Below, piece by piece: positions 60,655 through 64,000 of a DNA stretch of 64,000 bases. Under the pieces are notes generated by a model. The model saw only the letters and a program-made list of their open reading frames with translations, had not been told where the DNA came from and did no database searches. The position numbers and the translations under genes were made by a program. Source of the stretch: Bradyrhizobium sp. AUGA SZCCT0283 (GTDB lineage: Bacteria; Pseudomonadota; Alphaproteobacteria; Rhizobiales; Xanthobacteraceae); NCBI RefSeq assembly GCF_018130385.1, contig NZ_JAFCLU010000020.1, forward strand, positions 62,001 to 126,000, read 5' to 3'. Every line of letters begins with the position of its first letter. Position 1 is the first letter of the stretch.

Positions 60655-63219
60655 TCACGTCGACGTCATGGTTTCCTTGACCTTCTCGACCAGCGCGCTG
60701 AGCGCGAACGGCTTCGGCAGGAAGGCGAATTGCTCGTTCTCCGGCAGGCTCTTGTCGAAGGCTTCTTCGGCATAACCTGAGACGAAGATGATCTTCAAAT
60801 TCGGATTGCGCTTGCGCATTTCGCGCAACAGCGTCGGGCCGTCCATTTCGGGCATCACCACGTCGGAGACGACAAGATCGACCGCGCCGTCCTTTTCGTC
60901 GAGCGCTTCCATCGCCTCGATGCCGTTGGCAGCCTCGATCACGCTGTAGCCGCGCGAGCGAAGGCCGCGCGCATTCAGTGACCGCAAGCCGTCCTCATCC
61001 TCGACCAGCAGGATGGTGCCCTGACCGGTCAGGTCGGGCCGCGGCTTCGGCGGCTCGGTCGCAGCGTCCTTTGCCGCGCCATTCGCACCCTGCGTTTCGG
61101 GCTGGGCATCCAGTTCGGGACGATGCCGCGGCAGGAAGATGCGGAACGAGGTGCCCTCGCCGGGCACGGAGTCCACATAGACAAAGCCGCCGGTCTGCTT
61201 GACGATGCCGTACACCGTCGAGAGACCAAGCCCGGTGCCCTTGCCGACCTCCTTGGTCGAGAAGAACGGTTCGAAAATCTTGTCGACGATGTCGGCCGGG
61301 ATTCCGGTGCCGGTGTCGGAAATGTCGATCCGCACGTAGTCGGCGGCCGGCATGCCCTTGTGGGTGAGCTGCGCGGCTTCATCCACCGTCACATTGCTGG
61401 TCCGCACCGTCAGCTTGCCGCCATCGGGCATGGCGTCGCGCGCGTTGACCGCGAGATTGACGACCACCTGTTCGAACTGCGAGACGTCGACCTTGACCGG
61501 CCAGAGATCGCGGCCATGCACGAGGTCGAGCTTGACCTTCTCCCCGATCAGGCGGCGCAGCAGCATGGTGAGGTCGGACAAGGCGTCGCCGAGGTCGAGC
61601 ACCTGCGGCCGCAGCGTCTGGCGGCGCGAGAACGCCAGCAGTTGCCGCACCAGCGTCGCCGCACGGGTCGCGTTCTGCTTGATCTGCATGATGTCCTGGA
61701 ACGACGGATCGGTCGGCTTGTGCGCGTTCAGCAGGAAGTCGTTGGCCATCATGATGGCGGACAGCACGTTGTTGAAGTCGTGCGCGATGCCGCCGGCGAG
61801 CTGGCCGACCATGTCCATCTTCTGCGACTGGTTGATCTGGTTTTCCAGCGTGCGCCGCTCGGTGGTCTCGAGGAGATAGACGATGGCGGCTTCGGTGTCG
61901 CGCTCGTCCTCCTCGACCGAGGTGACGAAGAACTGCCCCCAGCGCTCCTTGGCGCCGTCGAGCATGGCCTCGACCGGCGCGATGTCGCCCTGCCCTTCGG
62001 CCGCCTGGTTGATCGCCGCGATCAGAAGGCTGCGATCGCGCGCGTTCACGGTGCGGAAGATCGACTTGTTGGCCGCGCCGTCCGGGCTGAGGCTCTGCGC
62101 CAGCTTGGCGAAGCGGGCGTTGGCGCGGACGACGGCGCCGCCGCGGTCCACCGTCGCAATCGCCATCGGCGTATGGTCGAAGAATCGCATGAAGCGGACT
62201 TCGGCGGCACGTTCGGGGTCGGAATGCTCGTCGCGCGTGCGGCTGATCACCAGCGTGCGCGACGAACCCGGCGAGCCGTCGGCGCCGAAGGCGAGCTTGT
62301 GGTAGAGCCGCACCGGCATGGTCTTGCCGCCGCGCATGCGCAAGTCGATGTCGAACACCTCGGTCTTGACCTCGCCGGGCACCGCCACGATCGAAGTCAA
62401 TAGCGCAGCACCATCGCCGGAGACGATATCGGTGAGCTTCAGCCCGCCCGAACCGATCTCGGCAAGATCGTAATCGAGCCAGTTCGCCAGCGTGGCGTTG
62501 ACATAGATGACGTCGCCGGCCGGACTGACCGAGAAGAAACCACATGGCGCGTGGTCGAGATATTCGATGGCGTGCTGCAGCTCCCGGAACACATCTTCCT
62601 GGCGCTCGCGGTCCCGCGTGATGTCGGCGATCGACCACACCGCGTATTTTGCTTCGCGCTTGCTCTGGCCGAGCGGACGAACCCGCATCCGCAACCAGCG
62701 TCCCTGTGCACCGTCAGAGCCGGCGATGCGGACCTCCTCCTGCTGCCGCTTGCCTTCGCGGGCGGCCTTGAGCAGGCGGAATACGGCTTCGGAGACGTCC
62801 GGGTTGCCGATGAAGACCCGTTCGATAGGGCGCACGTCCTGCGGGCTCGCGGCGCCCGTCAGCGCCAGATAGGCGGCGTTCGAATAGACGACATGGCCCT
62901 TCGGATCGGTCACGGCCAAACCGTCATGGGCGTGATCGGCGATGCGGCCCATCACGGGGTCGTCGGCGGCGCGGTCGGTGAAGCGGATGATACCGGCGGC
63001 AAAGGCGAACAGATTGAACAGGCCGACCATGGCGAGCAGTGCCAGCACGCCGAGGATGTAGGGCTGGGCCTGGGCGCGACCGATGGTCATCAGCGCCACC
63101 GCCACCGCCACGATGCCGGCCGCCACCAGCAGCACCAGCATGATGCTACCGCCCCGCCGCGCCGGTTCGTGGGCCGCAAAGGGCTCGGTCGACGGATGGC
63201 TGTCAGTTTCGACGGTCAT
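60655..63219 (-). CDS. cckA: cell-cycle hybrid histidine kinase CckA
   Basis: This encodes 854 aa. Two N-terminal membrane helices (MLVLLVAAGIVAVAVALMTI and YILGVLALLAMVGLFNLFAF), two to three PAS-type domains (about 85-445), a HisKA domain with the phospho-accepting H480 in GIAHDFNNVLSAIMMANDFL, a HATPase_c domain (about 580-710, DTGTGIPADIVDKIFEPFFS, GTGLGLSTVYGIVKQTGGFV) and a C-terminal receiver with D786 in LVVSDVVMPEMDGP. This is the layout of CckA, the kinase-phosphatase that controls CtrA through ChpT. It is followed on the same strand by the Tim44-like gene. Confidence 0.96.
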   Translation of the reverse strand: MTVETDSHPSTEPFAAHEPARRGGSIMLVLLVAAGIVAVAVALMTIGRAQAQPYILGVLALLAMVGLFNLFAFAAGIIRFTDRAADDPVMGRIADHAHDGLAVTDPKGHVVYSNAAYLALTGAASPQDVRPIERVFIGNPDVSEAVFRLLKAAREGKRQQEEVRIAGSDGAQGRWLRMRVRPLGQSKREAKYAVWSIADITRDRERQEDVFRELQHAIEYLDHAPCGFFSVSPAGDVIYVNATLANWLDYDLAEIGSGGLKLTDIVSGDGAALLTSIVAVPGEVKTEVFDIDLRMRGGKTMPVRLYHKLAFGADGSPGSSRTLVISRTRDEHSDPERAAEVRFMRFFDHTPMAIATVDRGGAVVRANARFAKLAQSLSPDGAANKSIFRTVNARDRSLLIAAINQAAEGQGDIAPVEAMLDGAKERWGQFFVTSVEEDERDTEAAIVYLLETTERRTLENQINQSQKMDMVGQLAGGIAHDFNNVLSAIMMANDFLLNAHKPTDPSFQDIMQIKQNATRAATLVRQLLAFSRRQTLRPQVLDLGDALSDLTMLLRRLIGEKVKLDLVHGRDLWPVKVDVSQFEQVVVNLAVNARDAMPDGGKLTVRTSNVTVDEAAQLTHKGMPAADYVRIDISDTGTGIPADIVDKIFEPFFSTKEVGKGTGLGLSTVYGIVKQTGGFVYVDSVPGEGTSFRIFLPRHRPELDAQPETQGANGAAKDAATEPPKPRPDLTGQGTILLVEDEDGLRSLNARGLRSRGYSVIEAANGIEAMEALDEKDGAVDLVVSDVVMPEMDGPTLLREMRKRNPNLKIIFVSGYAEEAFDKSLPENEQFAFLPKPFALSALVEKVKETMTST

Positions 63220-63402
63220 ATGAAGCGGCGTTGCCCTTCGGCAAGGAGGTCATGCGCCGGTCAGGATCAGCCGGCCGCGGGTAACCCCGCGTTCGGCTGG
63301 CGCACCCCTCCTGAGTGCCTGAATCGGCCCCGCAAGCGCAAGCCCATCAGGCGGCTATTTGACAGATTGAAGGCATTTCAAGGCGATTTCCAGCGGTTCC
63401 TT

Positions 63403-64000
63403 TCACATTCTCCGGGTGGCAAGCCCGCTCTTCAAGCCCATGACGTAGCCGATGATCTCGGCGACCGCGTGATAGTGCTCGACCGGAATCTCCTCGTCGA
63501 TATCGACGGTGGCATAAAGCGCGCGCGCCAGCGGCACGTTCTCCACGATCGGAATGTCGTGCTTCCTGGCGATTTCCCGGATCTTGAGCGCGATGTTGTC
63601 GGCGCCCTTGGCGACGCAGACCGGCGCCGTCATGCCGCGGTCGTAGGACAGCGCCACCGAATAGTGGGTCGGGTTGGTGATGATCACGCTGGCCTTGGGA
63701 ACGGCGGACATCATGCGCTTCTTCATCCGCTGCACCCGCAACTGCCGGATACGGCCCTTGATGTGGGGATCGCCTTCGGACTGCTTGAACTCGTCCTTGA
63801 TCTCCTGCAGCGACATCTTCTGCCGCTGGTACCATTGCCGGTACTGGAAGAAGTAATCGGCGATCGCGACTGCGGCCAGCATCGCCACCACTGCGCCCAT
63901 CAATTGCAATGTCAGATTGGTGGTGACGCCGAGGATCGCCGAAGGATCGAACCGCAGGAACGACTCCAGCCGATGGCGCTCGGGCCACAGCACCGCCATC
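63403..64000 (-). CDS. flhB: flagellar export gate protein FlhB, C-terminal part
   Basis: The gene enters from the right edge; about 199 C-terminal residues are visible. The last membrane helix (LTLQLMGAVVAMLAAVAIAD) precedes the cytoplasmic domain with the autocleavage motif NPTH (VIITNPTHYSVALSYDRG). Cleavage between N and P switches export from rod-hook to filament substrates. The C-terminus (EIPVEHYHAVAEIIGYVMGL) is complete and ends at 63403. The remainder of the gene lies outside the window. Confidence 0.95.
   Translation of the reverse strand, partial: MAVLWPERHRLESFLRFDPSAILGVTTNLTLQLMGAVVAMLAAVAIADYFFQYRQWYQRQKMSLQEIKDEFKQSEGDPHIKGRIRQLRVQRMKKRMMSAVPKASVIITNPTHYSVALSYDRGMTAPVCVAKGADNIALKIREIARKHDIPIVENVPLARALYATVDIDEEIPVEHYHAVAEIIGYVMGLKSGLATRRM

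Noticed and set aside
61123..62403. 426-aa plus-strand frame inside cckA
   Set aside because: Antisense shadow of cckA, no start signal and no family features.

Overview
The window looks like a chromosomal segment of an alphaproteobacterium, most probably Bradyrhizobium or a very close relative. Reasons: high GC content, a GTTC-N7-GTTC SOS box upstream of recA, a CckA hybrid kinase, a tandem glycine riboswitch on gcvT, NsrR/Rrf2 logic, DUF6894, PilZ and DUF3606 small proteins, and many interspersed REP-like palindromes of the kind seen between Bradyrhizobium genes. This assignment rests on recognising families and repeats; no database was searched.

Layout. 0-2.6 kb: the start of a heavy-metal RND efflux adaptor (runs off the left edge), a secreted His-rich helical protein, a fossil of the alaS 3' end, and a cyclic-nucleotide-gated K+ channel. 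2.6-13.8 kb is housekeeping: alaS, a tandem glycine riboswitch driving gcvT-gcvH-gcvP, a translationally coupled DUF1835-like pair whose second member is frameshifted, and recA with its SOS box. 13.8-21.3 kb is an accessory zone: many 59-110 aa proteins, repeats, terminators, an amber-interrupted duplicate gene, an IS110-family insertion sequence and about 1 kb of repeat-rich DNA without genes.

21.3-35.7 kb holds cell-envelope and signalling genes: a PQQ dehydrogenase, a secreted caspase-like protein, a lipoprotein, a two-partner-secretion transporter (TpsB) divergent from a FecR / CHASE2-PAS-GGDEF-EAL pair, a coupled GNAT(BioF2)-JmjC pair, and a Tat-exported vanadium-haloperoxidase-like protein that lacks the usual acid-base His. 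35.8-42.7 kb: NIPSNAP, a DsbA-like oxidoreductase, an acyl-CoA thioesterase, a DUF4242-adenylate cyclase fusion, and two MmyB-type XRE regulators with small membrane proteins. 42.7-44.2 kb is a nitrosative-stress unit: group III truncated globin plus a 44-aa membrane peptide, divergent from nsrR-DUF6522, with an NsrR-like operator between them. 44.2-50.4 kb: a SET-domain methyltransferase with an LNGK-repeat tail, then a TetR regulator that appears to control two near-identical promoters, one before a carotenoid oxygenase (followed by a MAPEG protein) and one before two membrane proteins. 50.5-60.4 kb: SH3 and DUF429 proteins, class I fumarase, several small exported proteins, an isoprenylcysteine-methyltransferase-like protein, GFA, GST, a DUF3606 protein with a histone-H1-like tail, a DUF1554-like protein and a Tim44-like protein. 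The right end has cckA and the C-terminal part of flhB.

The minus-strand order cckA ... recA ... alaS is reminiscent of the tight cckA-recA-alaS neighbourhood of other alphaproteobacteria, here stretched by accessory DNA. The observations I rate highest are the duplicated TetR-operator promoters (46.99-49.2 kb), the K+ channel flanked by two copies of the alaS tail, the TpsB/FecR/CHASE2 c-di-GMP locus without a TpsA, the His-less haloperoxidase, the NsrR operator with its coupled tiny membrane peptide, and the structured non-coding flanks of the IS110 element.
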